A stretch of 64,000 bases of DNA from contig NZ_SCMK01000014.1 in the NCBI RefSeq assembly GCF_005503355.1, positions 62,001-126,000 on the forward strand. Direction: 5' to 3'. A program made the translations under genes and the position numbers. Positions within the stretch are counted from its first letter, which is position 1, and each line of letters begins with the position of its first letter. This document shows, piece by piece, positions 9,901-15,989 of the stretch. The notes beneath the pieces were generated by a model that had not been told where the DNA came from, did no database searches, and was given only the letters and a program-made list of their open reading frames with translations. The stretch is from Sphingomonas sp. 1F27F7B. Lineage in GTDB: Bacteria; Pseudomonadota; Alphaproteobacteria; Sphingomonadales; Sphingomonadaceae.

Positions 9901-10192
9901 AGGACGAGCTCATGTAGAGCATGCCCTCGACGCCGTTGATCTCCTGCTCGAGCGGCGTCGAGACCGTCTCCGCGATCGTCTCCGGCGAGGCGCCGGCATA
10001 GAAGGCGCTCACCGCGATCGTCGGCGGCGCGATCTCGGGATATTGCGAGAGCGGCAGCAGCGGATAGCAGAAGGCGCCGATCAGCGTGATGAACACCGAG
10101 ATCACCGCCGCGAAGATCGGCCGTTCGATGAAGAAGCTCGAGAAGCCGCTGCGCACGGGCGCCTCGGGCGGCAAAGCCTGGGGTTCGCTCAT
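6947..10192 (-). CDS. efflux RND transporter permease, HAE1 (AcrB/MexB) family
   Basis: A 1081-residue inner-membrane proton antiporter. Near the N-terminus SSFFIERPIFAAVISVFITLIGAF forms TM1, and the first porter domain begins QYPEIAPPTIAVSAFYAGASPETI, a hallmark of hydrophobe/amphiphile efflux pumps. The proton-relay pair is in LAVGIVVDDAIVVVEAVEKH in TM4, and the TM10-TM11 region has LTQVGLVVLIALAAKNAILIVEFAK. Full length for the family. It sits between the adaptor (11 bp upstream) and the OprM-like gene (4-bp overlap), giving the classic adaptor-pump-channel order. The adaptor is 5'-truncated here, so pump function and promoter may be compromised. Family call very secure; substrates unknown. 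Confidence 0.95.
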   Translation of the reverse strand: MSEPQALPPEAPVRSGFSSFFIERPIFAAVISVFITLIGAFCYPLLPLSQYPEIAPPTIAVSAFYAGASPETIAETVSTPLEQEINGVEGMLYMSSSSTQGQATVTVTFKPGTDLDAAQVLVQNRVNLAVPRLPEQVRQIGVTVNKQESGFLMIVALTSPDNSLDVDYMGNYANTVIRDRLLRLEGVGTVQVFGGGNYSMRVWIDPDKAAARNLTSAEIVAALQAQNVQTAGGALGSAPTGKDNPSFEVPVDVRGRLATVEQFSNITVKSDPTGAALTKLGDVARIELGSQDYSIRGSFGGRRGIALAIVQQPGANSLNAADLVLKEMETLKKDFPQGLQYTIPYNPTEYVSASVEAVQHTLLEAVVLVVVVVVIFLQTWRAAVIPIVAIPIALVGTFAVQLALGYSINSLSLFALVLAVGIVVDDAIVVVEAVEKHIREGKTPRDAAHQTMKEVSGALVAIGLVLVSVFIPTAMVGGIPGIFYRQFAVTIAAASAISLLVSLTLSPALAALLLKPHQHIDADSGPRWMRPIKVGAEKFNQGFDWLSDRYGRVTGRLIRMGLIMMLIYAGLLALTGWRLTATPTGFIPEQDQGFLIGVVQLPPGSSLERTSEVVDKAYAIAAKTDGVIDGAAFAGLDGASFSQASNAGVFFIKLKDWSQRGKQQSAEALAGQLTGAIAGQISGANIFMISPPAVQGLGNGSGFVMMIEDRAANGGWRGLEGATGAMMGAAMQEPKVTQVFSLFNTANPRIRADVDRDKAQILGVQPQQVFDAIGTYIGSTYVNDFNLLGRTFRVTAQAEPASRDDISDIGRLQVRSSSGQMVPISAVASFHRDSGSSRVVRYNLLPAVELQGAAAPGVSSGDALAAMEAMASKVLPQGYGYEWTGLAYQQKAAGSSSALIFVLAVVFVFLVLAAQYEALTLPLAVILIVPMCILAALLGVNLRGMDNNILTQVGLVVLIALAAKNAILIVEFAKQGEEEGMNRFDAAVHAARSRLRPILMTSFAFIFGVIPLAIATGPGQEMRQSLGTAVAFGMVGVTIFGLIFTPIFYVLLRKLGGGKVAHHGPTLPAPETPAAATGEAQ

Positions 10193-10203
10193 TGCCTCGA
10201 TCC

Positions 10204-11262
10204 TCAGCGGTTGCCGGCGGGCAGCGCGGTGCCGGCGGGCTGATCGGACGGAGGCGCAGCGGCGGGCGCCGGCGCTTCGGTGATCTTGCCCGGCTGCGGC
10301 GTGACCTTCACGCCCGGGCGGGCGCGCTGGGTGCCATCGATCACCACCCGGTCATCCTTGGTCAGGCCCGAACGGATCACGCGCAGATTGCCGCGGAGCG
10401 GCCCGGTCTGCACCGGCCGCGCCGTCACCGTGTTGCTCTTGTCGACGACGAAGACGATCTGGCGCGCCGCATCGGCCATCACTGCCGTGTCGGGCACCAG
10501 CAGCGCCGGATAGGGCTTGCTCGCCTCGAGCCGGGCCGAACCGAACATGCCGGGCTTCAGGAAGCCGCCCGGATTGGCGATGACCGCGCGGGCGCGGATC
10601 GTGCCGGCGCCGGCATCGAGCGCGTTGTCGACAAAGTCGAGCGCGCCCGTATGCGCATAGTCGTTCTCGTCGGAGAGCTTGACCTTGATCGCCGTGCCGT
10701 TCTGGGCGCCGGTGCCCTGGCGCTGATATTTCAGCAGCAGCGCTTCCGAACCCTGGAAGACGAAATACAGCGGATCGACCGAGACGATCGTGGTCAGCGC
10801 CGTCTGGTCGGCGGTGACCGAATTGCCCACATCCACCTTGCGCGCCGAAATCCGGCCGGTCAGCGGCGCGACGACACGCGTGAAGCCGAGGTCGAGCTGG
10901 CGCGCGCGCAGATTGGCCTCCGCGGCGGCAACCTGCGCCGCGCCCGAACGCAGCGCGGCGCGGCGCTGCTCCAGCTCTTCCTGGCTGGCGGCGCGCTGGG
11001 CGACCAGCGCCTCGGAACGGGCATATTCGGTCTGCGCGTTGGCGAGCGTCGCCTTGGCCTGGGTGACCTGCGCCGCAGCCTGGGCGACGGCGGCCTGGGC
11101 CGGGCGTGAATCGATGGTGAAGAGCAGCTGGCCCTTGTGGACGAACTGGCCGTCCTTGAACCACACGCCCTGCAGATAGCCCGAGGCGCGCGGGCGCACC
11201 TCGACGGTCTGGATCGCCTCGAAGCGGCCGACTGTAGGTTTTCCTGAAATGGTGGACGGCAT
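10204..11262 (-). CDS. RND periplasmic adaptor (HlyD/AcrA family), 5'-truncated
   Basis: The body is a normal membrane-fusion protein: lipoyl half (VRPRASGYLQGVWFKDGQFVHKGQLLFTID), coiled-coil hairpin rich in A, Q, R and E, second lipoyl half (LDLGFTRVVAPLTGRIS) and beta-barrel up to VKVTPQPGK. The start is wrong for the family: there is no signal peptide or lipobox and no TM anchor, and only 11 residues precede GRFEAIQTVEVRP. Family members carry roughly 50 more residues there. Homology to the family appears to stop at about 11,229-11,232, where unrelated repeats begin. I infer that the gene was cut by the insertion that brought in the Argonaute block, leaving a cytoplasmic or unexpressed remnant. 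The ATG at 11,262 is in the inserted DNA. Confidence 0.85.
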   Translation of the reverse strand: MPSTISGKPTVGRFEAIQTVEVRPRASGYLQGVWFKDGQFVHKGQLLFTIDSRPAQAAVAQAAAQVTQAKATLANAQTEYARSEALVAQRAASQEELEQRRAALRSGAAQVAAAEANLRARQLDLGFTRVVAPLTGRISARKVDVGNSVTADQTALTTIVSVDPLYFVFQGSEALLLKYQRQGTGAQNGTAIKVKLSDENDYAHTGALDFVDNALDAGAGTIRARAVIANPGGFLKPGMFGSARLEASKPYPALLVPDTAVMADAARQIVFVVDKSNTVTARPVQTGPLRGNLRVIRSGLTKDDRVVIDGTQRARPGVKVTPQPGKITEAPAPAAAPPSDQPAGTALPAGNR

Positions 11263-11320
11263 CTGCCCGGCGGCACGCTCCCGAAATAGCGGATTTGCAC
11301 CTAAATTGGTGGACGTCAGA
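11232..11320. mobile_element. candidate transposon or island end with direct repeats
   Basis: Right where the adaptor homology ends, the sequence begins TGTAGGTTTTCC and then carries two related direct repeats: CCTGAAATGGTGGACGGC at 11,243-11,260 and CCTAAATTGGTGGACGTC at 11,300-11,317, 57 bp apart. A TGT terminus followed by tandem ~20-bp repeats is the usual form of Tn7/Tn5053-like transposon ends (TnsB/TniA binding sites). No transposase of that kind and no opposite end were found in the window, so this is an inference from layout only. Confidence 0.4.
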
Positions 11321-11371
11321 GTTTTTGCCTCACGCTCGACCTGCCATCTGCCTCAGTCGGCGCTCATGGGA

Positions 11372-12907
11372 TCAGATGTAGTGCCGGAACGGCAGCGGCG
11401 GTGCGGTAACGGTATGTGGCGACGCCATCAGGATCTCACCTACCCGATCGGCGGACTTGAGCGTCACGGGCAGGGCGCTCGCGAAATCGCAGGCGTTATA
11501 GTTGACCTTGGTGAGCGCAAGGATGTCACCGAGCACCTCTACGATGTCCCCTTCGCCATGCGTCACGTCGACGGTGAGCGGCTTGGGGGTCTCGAACCCT
11601 TGATACCCTGCCAGCCGAGGCACGAACCCCCGCGCCCAAAGGTAACCTGACCAGTCACCCACGGTGAGGGCCGTGCCGCGGAGGACGGGTGTCGACGCAG
11701 AGGGACGGAACAGCCGAACATCATCGAGCTGCTTGATCCTGACTCCTACCAGCTGTGTTTCGGTGGGCACTGCGCTGCAAAAGCCGTCCCACTCATCGTT
11801 GGAAAAGCGGTGACGCCCATGAATGAATAGCTGGTTGGGTGGCTTGCCGTGCTTGAGCTTATAGCCCTCGACCACCGAGGTCATCAAATTCGCCGCCGCG
11901 CTCCTCGACAGGTGATATTCCTTGCGCTCGTCGGAGTACCAAGGGCCAAGGGCGCCGCGAAATACGAGACCGTCGCCTGAGTTGAGGAACATCTGCGCGG
12001 CGCAACAGGCCTCGCCCGTTGCCGCAGGCGTGTCGTCGTTCTTGAACACCAGTCCGACGTAGCAAACACCAGGGCGGACATGGGCCAGCGCCCACGGCTT
12101 GGCGTCCATCTTGAAGTAGAGCGTGGTGCAGAAGTTCCAGGCAACCGTGGCCTCGTCCTGGAGGCCGCGCCGGCGGTCGTTGGTGATGTTGAGGTTGCGG
12201 TCGACCAGCGTGCTTTCGAGGATCAGCTGGAGGACGACGCCGTCCTGCAGCAACTCGGCTTTCAACTGGTGGTGAAAATTGCTCGAGAACAGGTAGGTTT
12301 CGGCATCCCGCACCGTGTCTGGGAACAGGTCGCCCCCCATCTGGAAGAAGCGTTTGGCGTCCTTGAAGCTCGTGATGTCGGAGGGGGTGCGCTCGTCTTT
12401 GGGCGGTGGTGCGACCTGGGGGCGTCCATAGCGATAGACGACGTCCGGAACGACAACGAGCCAGACGTCGGGACGGCGCTCCTCGGCGCGGATGTGCGCG
12501 CGGATCGCGTTGGCGAACAGCAGTACCGTGGAACGAACCGCGTCGGCGCGATTGTTCTTCTTGATGCAGTGATCGATGTCGCCGCTCTTGACCGCTAGCT
12601 CGACCATGCCGCGGGTCGGCAGCGCGATGCCGAAGCAGGCCTCGAAGCCTGGCCATGCGGGTGCCCATAGGACGGGCTTGCCCTTCGCATCAACTTTGCC
12701 GGGTATATGCAGGCTGATCCGCTCTAACCAGCGGCGGGATAGGCCGACGCCGCTCTCCGTCCCGATGACGCCCAAACGCACCTGGGAGCGGCCATCTGGA
12801 CCTTCGAGCGGCCCAAAGAGGAAGAGCCCATCTTTTGGCGCTTCCATCTGCTGCCCGTGACCGAACTCGAGCAAAGGCTCGGCGATGCGGTGCGTGAGGA
12901 TGCTCAT
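11372..12907 (-). CDS. short prokaryotic Argonaute (MID-PIWI), SPARTA type
   Basis: A 511-residue short pAgo lacking the N and PAZ domains. PIWI features are visible: VCYVGLVFKNDD (core strand), PPNQLFIHGRHRFSNDEWDGF (the conserved IH...E segment) and the C-terminal LTKVNYNACDF...LPVTLKSADRVGEIL...PPLPFRHYI, where the polypeptide ends at the carboxylate that helps bind the guide 5' end. Short pAgos have lost the DEDX catalytic tetrad and act as guide-loaded sensors, not slicers. The ATG at 12,907 overlaps the stop of the TIR-APAZ gene by 4 bp (ATGA), so the two are translationally coupled, as expected for subunits of one heterodimer. Length and termini match the family. Not distinguishable from other short-pAgo clades without a tree, but the partner identifies the system. 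Confidence 0.92.
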   Translation of the reverse strand: MSILTHRIAEPLLEFGHGQQMEAPKDGLFLFGPLEGPDGRSQVRLGVIGTESGVGLSRRWLERISLHIPGKVDAKGKPVLWAPAWPGFEACFGIALPTRGMVELAVKSGDIDHCIKKNNRADAVRSTVLLFANAIRAHIRAEERRPDVWLVVVPDVVYRYGRPQVAPPPKDERTPSDITSFKDAKRFFQMGGDLFPDTVRDAETYLFSSNFHHQLKAELLQDGVVLQLILESTLVDRNLNITNDRRRGLQDEATVAWNFCTTLYFKMDAKPWALAHVRPGVCYVGLVFKNDDTPAATGEACCAAQMFLNSGDGLVFRGALGPWYSDERKEYHLSRSAAANLMTSVVEGYKLKHGKPPNQLFIHGRHRFSNDEWDGFCSAVPTETQLVGVRIKQLDDVRLFRPSASTPVLRGTALTVGDWSGYLWARGFVPRLAGYQGFETPKPLTVDVTHGEGDIVEVLGDILALTKVNYNACDFASALPVTLKSADRVGEILMASPHTVTAPPLPFRHYI

Positions 12908-14298
12908 GCGTCGGCCTCCTCCGGTATCTCATCCCGGTCGAAGGCCGTTTCGAAGTCCTCTGACAGGGTTATCTGGCCTGCCTCGTCTTCCTCGGCTCGG
13001 CGGTCTTCTTCCGCGGCGAAGCTGACCGGAAAGTCGAAGCTCATCGGTAAGCTAGCGACGGTGAGGCGCTCACCGGACGCGGCAATGTCTAGTGCCGCTT
13101 CACCTTCGGCAAGCCAGCCCATCGCGGCGAGCAGCATGTCGCGCCATTTGTCGTTGAACCAAGACCGCGTGAGGCGCAATCGGATGCGCTGCAGCTGTTC
13201 ACCCGGAAGCGGGGTTCGGCCATCGGTCGTCACCGCGACATTGGCATGGACCCGGAAGAGAGCATCCGGCCAGAGCTTGGGTTGAGCAACAAGGCACAGA
13301 TGCCAGCGCCGATCCTTGAACTTGCCGCTCAGGACCCGGTCGACCCGATGTCCATCGCTCAGCGTCAGCTTTACCCTTCCGTCTATGAGACCGTCGGGGA
13401 AGAAGCGGCCGCGGGCGCCCGAGGCGAAATCGACAGGAAGTAGCCCGAGACGATGCATGGCCAGGTCCCAATGCTGGCGCATCAGGTTGACGGCGATCCG
13501 CCGCGCGTTGGAACGCTCACCGAAGTGGCGGCTATATGTACCGTCGATCACGCCGTTGAAAGGCAGGCTAGCGCGTGCCTTCAACGGCGGCGCGCCATTG
13601 TCGAGACGCTCGATCGCATCGGGTCCGCAGAAGGCGATAGCGCCTCCCTCGTGAAGGACGTGGGGAGCCTTGGTGAACTGGCTCCACGCTTCCAGCTGCG
13701 CAGTCGTTCCCTTAGCCTCCAGGATCCAGACGTCAGGCCTCGCCCGGAGTTCGAACCAGTTGCTGTAAAGCGTCTCAGGATTTGGAGTGACCAGCTTTCG
13801 ACCGTCCTCTTGGGCAGCGACGATCATCGCAAGCTGCTCGGCGTCCAGATGCTCAACCTTCGGCACCCGTGAGGTGTCGAGCGTCTCGAACAGGGGCTGA
13901 AGGCAGGCTGCCCAGTTAGGGAACGCATTGTGTGCGTTCTGGCGGATGATCTCTGTGGGGAATTCGCCGAAGTCCACGTCGGCGATCCGGATTGGGACCA
14001 TGAACTCCGGGTCGCTGAGCTTGCGACGCATGACGTCGCCGAGGGCGAGTTCCTTCTTTACGCCTTGCTTGCCGATGTGCTCGGACACGACGACGATCTG
14101 CTTGATCGCCTCGTGCCGCAGCACGTGCTCGATCTTGTCCCAGAAATCGTCGCCACCCCGAAGCGCGCGAACGTCGACCCAGACCTTGTATCCGGCCGTG
14201 GTGAGGCGCCCGGCAAGCCACCGGGCGAAGCGATTGTCCTCAGGATTGGCGTGCGTGATCAAAATTGTGTCGCGCACCGGTGTCGGAGCGGTAGTCAT
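12904..14298 (-). CDS. TIR-APAZ effector subunit of SPARTA-type system
   Basis: A 464-residue fusion. Residues about 9-130 form a TIR domain: DTILITHANPEDNRFARWLAGRL, then GYKVWVDVRALRGGDDFWDKIE, then IVVVSEHIGKQGVKKELALGD, where E83 is at the position of the catalytic glutamate of NADase TIR domains. Residues about 180-440 are an APAZ-like region (WILEAKGTTAQLEAW, FNGVIDGTYSRHFGERSNARRIAVNLMRQHWDLAMHRLGLLP) that docks onto the pAgo. In characterised SPARTA systems, guide-directed target recognition (for example plasmid DNA) triggers oligomerisation and NAD(P) depletion, killing the invaded cell. The acidic C-terminus (DEDEAGQ-like to IPEEADA) is also usual. It is the first gene of a two-gene operon. 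ATG at 14,298 with no strong ribosome site. Confidence 0.92.
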   Translation of the reverse strand: MTTAPTPVRDTILITHANPEDNRFARWLAGRLTTAGYKVWVDVRALRGGDDFWDKIEHVLRHEAIKQIVVVSEHIGKQGVKKELALGDVMRRKLSDPEFMVPIRIADVDFGEFPTEIIRQNAHNAFPNWAACLQPLFETLDTSRVPKVEHLDAEQLAMIVAAQEDGRKLVTPNPETLYSNWFELRARPDVWILEAKGTTAQLEAWSQFTKAPHVLHEGGAIAFCGPDAIERLDNGAPPLKARASLPFNGVIDGTYSRHFGERSNARRIAVNLMRQHWDLAMHRLGLLPVDFASGARGRFFPDGLIDGRVKLTLSDGHRVDRVLSGKFKDRRWHLCLVAQPKLWPDALFRVHANVAVTTDGRTPLPGEQLQRIRLRLTRSWFNDKWRDMLLAAMGWLAEGEAALDIAASGERLTVASLPMSFDFPVSFAAEEDRRAEEDEAGQITLSEDFETAFDRDEIPEEADA

Positions 14299-14346
14299 GG
14301 GAGTTCCCGCCTGCAGAGTGCCGTACCTAAAAGCAAGAATGTGCGA

Positions 14347-14757
14347 CTACTCTGCCAGAGGGCGCACGTTGGTGATGGTGATGCCTACCTCGGCGCTCGC
14401 AAGTGGCCCGTCCGTTGTGAGCATCTCGGCTTGCAGGTCGATCGCCAAGGCAAGGCATGCCCGGTCGCCGAGAGACAGACCGAGCGCCTTCGTCGCTGGC
14501 CGGAGGTCGCCTACTATGAGCGCCTGGGCAGGAGTGAGCGGCCGGACATCGAGGTGCAGCCCGCCAAGCGCCTCACGCACCTCGTCGAGCGGCAATCCTC
14601 GGTCCCTTAGCTTGGAAACGACCTCTGCGAGGTTGGCCGTTCCGATGATGCTGCGGGTCAGGACGTCGACTACCCGATCCGCCCCGGCTTCATCGTTTAA
14701 AAGGCAGAGCAGGGCGGAGGCGTCGAGTACGACTTTGCTACTCACGCTCCGCCTCAC
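14347..14757 (-). CDS. PIN-domain toxin, VapC family
   Basis: A 136-residue PIN ribonuclease. VVLDASALLCLLNDEAGA carries the first acidic residue (D12 of the frame); GTANLAEVVSKLRDRG gives the conserved Asn/Glu region, and LGLSLGDRACLALAIDLQAEMLTTDGPLA has the SxGDRACLALA...TTD motifs that complete the metal site. PIN toxins cleave tRNA or rRNA and are neutralised by a cognate antitoxin, here the AbrB-type protein encoded just upstream. The start is uncertain: ATG at 14,757 overlaps the antitoxin by 20 bp, while GTG at 14,745 (VSSKVVLDAS) overlaps by 8 bp. It ends 48 bp before the TIR-APAZ start, on the same strand. Confidence 0.85.
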   Translation of the reverse strand: MRRSVSSKVVLDASALLCLLNDEAGADRVVDVLTRSIIGTANLAEVVSKLRDRGLPLDEVREALGGLHLDVRPLTPAQALIVGDLRPATKALGLSLGDRACLALAIDLQAEMLTTDGPLASAEVGITITNVRPLAE

Positions 14758-14986
14758 GCCGACGCTCCGCGATCAGCTCGTCAGCCAAGCCGACGCCTTC
14801 GGGCACATACTTGCGCAGGATCGCGCGAGCACGCTCAAGTGCCTTAGGTACGGAACGTACCCGCAACTCGCCATCGTCCACATCGACGAGAACGGTGTCA
14901 CCCGTAGTGATCCCGAGCTCACGGCGCATTGCCGCCGGGATCACGAGCTTACCGCCGTCCACGATCTTGACCCTCTGTGCTTCCAT
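14738..14986 (-). CDS. AbrB/MazE-family antitoxin (VapB-like)
   Basis: An 82-residue swapped-hairpin DNA-binding antitoxin. RVKIVDGGKLVIPAAMRRELGITTGDTVLVDVDDGELRVR is a complete AbrB/SpoVT domain, followed by a helical C-terminus (ERARAILRKYVPEGVGLADELIAERRREAERE) that would wrap around the PIN toxin. I place the start at the ATG at 14,986, where the domain begins. The frame is open to an ATG at 15,100, which would add 38 residues not normally seen. Such antitoxins repress their own promoter. The pair may stabilise the mobile block or add to its defence function. Confidence 0.8.
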   Translation of the reverse strand: MEAQRVKIVDGGKLVIPAAMRRELGITTGDTVLVDVDDGELRVRSVPKALERARAILRKYVPEGVGLADELIAERRREAERE

Positions 14987-15123
14987 CTGCACCAAACCCG
15001 CTGATCCGACCTGTCCAACGGCCTTATACCGGAGAGCAAAATCGGACGCCAGCGTGGAGACAGGGACCAATGCACGCCCGATCACCGAAATAGCGTTCAT
15101 CGATGATGGAGCAGCTACTTAGA

Positions 15124-15157
15124 CCCGGTCCGCTTAGCTAGGCTACGTAGGACCGGG
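15124..15157. repeat. inverted repeat CCCGGTCC...GGACCGGG
   Basis: Perfect 8-bp arms at 15,124-15,131 and 15,150-15,157 with an 18-nt spacer lie between the divergent antitoxin and recombinase genes. It could be an accessory recombinase site or a regulatory hairpin. No function can be assigned. Confidence 0.35.
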
Positions 15158-15189
15158 AATTGCCTTTCTGAGCCGCCTGCTGCATGACT

Positions 15190-15217
15190 GGCTCACAAGG
15201 GTATACCCGGTGGAGCC
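15190..15217. promoter_or_regulatory. 28-bp dyad, candidate recombinase crossover site
   Basis: GGCTC, 4 nt, GGGTATACCC, 4 nt, GAGCC reads as a symmetric 28-bp dyad centred on the dinucleotide AT at 15,203-15,204. It ends 3 bp before the start of the serine recombinase gene. Serine resolvases and invertases act on 26-30 bp dyads with a central 2-bp crossover, usually placed beside their own gene. The dyad would also place the recombinase under autoregulation. Symmetry is read directly; the role is inferred. Confidence 0.5.
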
Positions 15218-15220
15218 ACT

Positions 15221-15883
15221 ATGACGATCCCTATTCGTGCTGCGCGAGTGTACTTGCGTGTCAGCACCGAGGAGCAGGACCTCGAACGCCAGGAGGCGAT
15301 CGTCGCGGGCGCGCAAGCGGCAGGCTATTATGTGGCGGCGGTGTATCGCGAGAAGGCGTCGGGAGCGCGGCCCGATCGGCCGGAGCTGATCCGCATGATT
15401 GGAGATTTGCAATTGGGCGAAGTGGTACTGGCCGAGAAGATTGATCGGATTAGCCGTCTGCCCCTGCCCGACGCAGAGGCGCTCGTGGCGACGATCCGTG
15501 CCAAGGGCGCTCGTCTGGCAATCCCTGGCATAATCGATCTATCCGAACTCGTCGCTGACAGCGCGGGTGTGGCGCGTATCGTGCTCGAAGCGGTGCAGGA
15601 TATGCTGCTGCGCGTCGCTCTCCAGACCGCGCGCGACGACTACGAGACTCGGCGCGAGCGCCAGCGCGAGGGGATCGAGATCGCCAAGCGGGCAGGGCGG
15701 TACAATGGCCGGAAGCCGGACACGGCTCTTCATAAGCGCATCGTCGGTCTACGCGAGGCGGGCATGAGCATCGCGCGAACGGCCGAACTCGCGGGGTGCA
15801 GCATCGCGCAGGTAAAGAGGGTGACGGCCCTGCACCGGGCGAAGTCTATGTTTGATCGGCAGACTGAGGCGCCGGCAAATTAG
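15221..15883 (+). CDS. serine recombinase (resolvase/invertase family)
   Basis: A 220-residue small serine recombinase. ARVYLRVSTEEQDLERQEA carries the nucleophile Ser15; EVVLAEKIDRISRLPLPDAEALV is the conserved arginine region; a long E helix and a C-terminal helix-turn-helix (EAGMSIARTAELAGCSIAQVKRVTALHR) follow. This is the usual resolvase/Hin/Pin architecture. It catalyses site-specific recombination through a 5'-phosphoserine intermediate. The start ATG lies 3 bp after a symmetric 28-bp dyad that may be its site. It is divergent from the toxin-antitoxin/SPARTA block and next to an IS1182-type transposase, so it probably belongs to the mobile unit. Confidence 0.88.
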   Translation: MTIPIRAARVYLRVSTEEQDLERQEAIVAGAQAAGYYVAAVYREKASGARPDRPELIRMIGDLQLGEVVLAEKIDRISRLPLPDAEALVATIRAKGARLAIPGIIDLSELVADSAGVARIVLEAVQDMLLRVALQTARDDYETRRERQREGIEIAKRAGRYNGRKPDTALHKRIVGLREAGMSIARTAELAGCSIAQVKRVTALHRAKSMFDRQTEAPAN

Positions 15884-15989
15884 TCCAACGGCAGCTCTCG
15901 ACCCAAAGGCAAACGTAGCCGAGGCAAGTTGCCGGTCTTGGAAGCTGACATTCTGAACCGGGGTTCTGACACACGCAAACCCCTAGAAA

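Noticed and set aside
6950..10243. Very long plus-strand open frame (about 1,097 codons) rich in Arg, His and Asp
   Set aside because: It is antisense to the intact RND pump gene; high GC keeps the opposite frame open. No fold, signal or family features.
15221..15883. Large serine integrase of a phage
   Set aside because: At 220 residues it lacks the recombinase and zinc-ribbon domains of large integrases.
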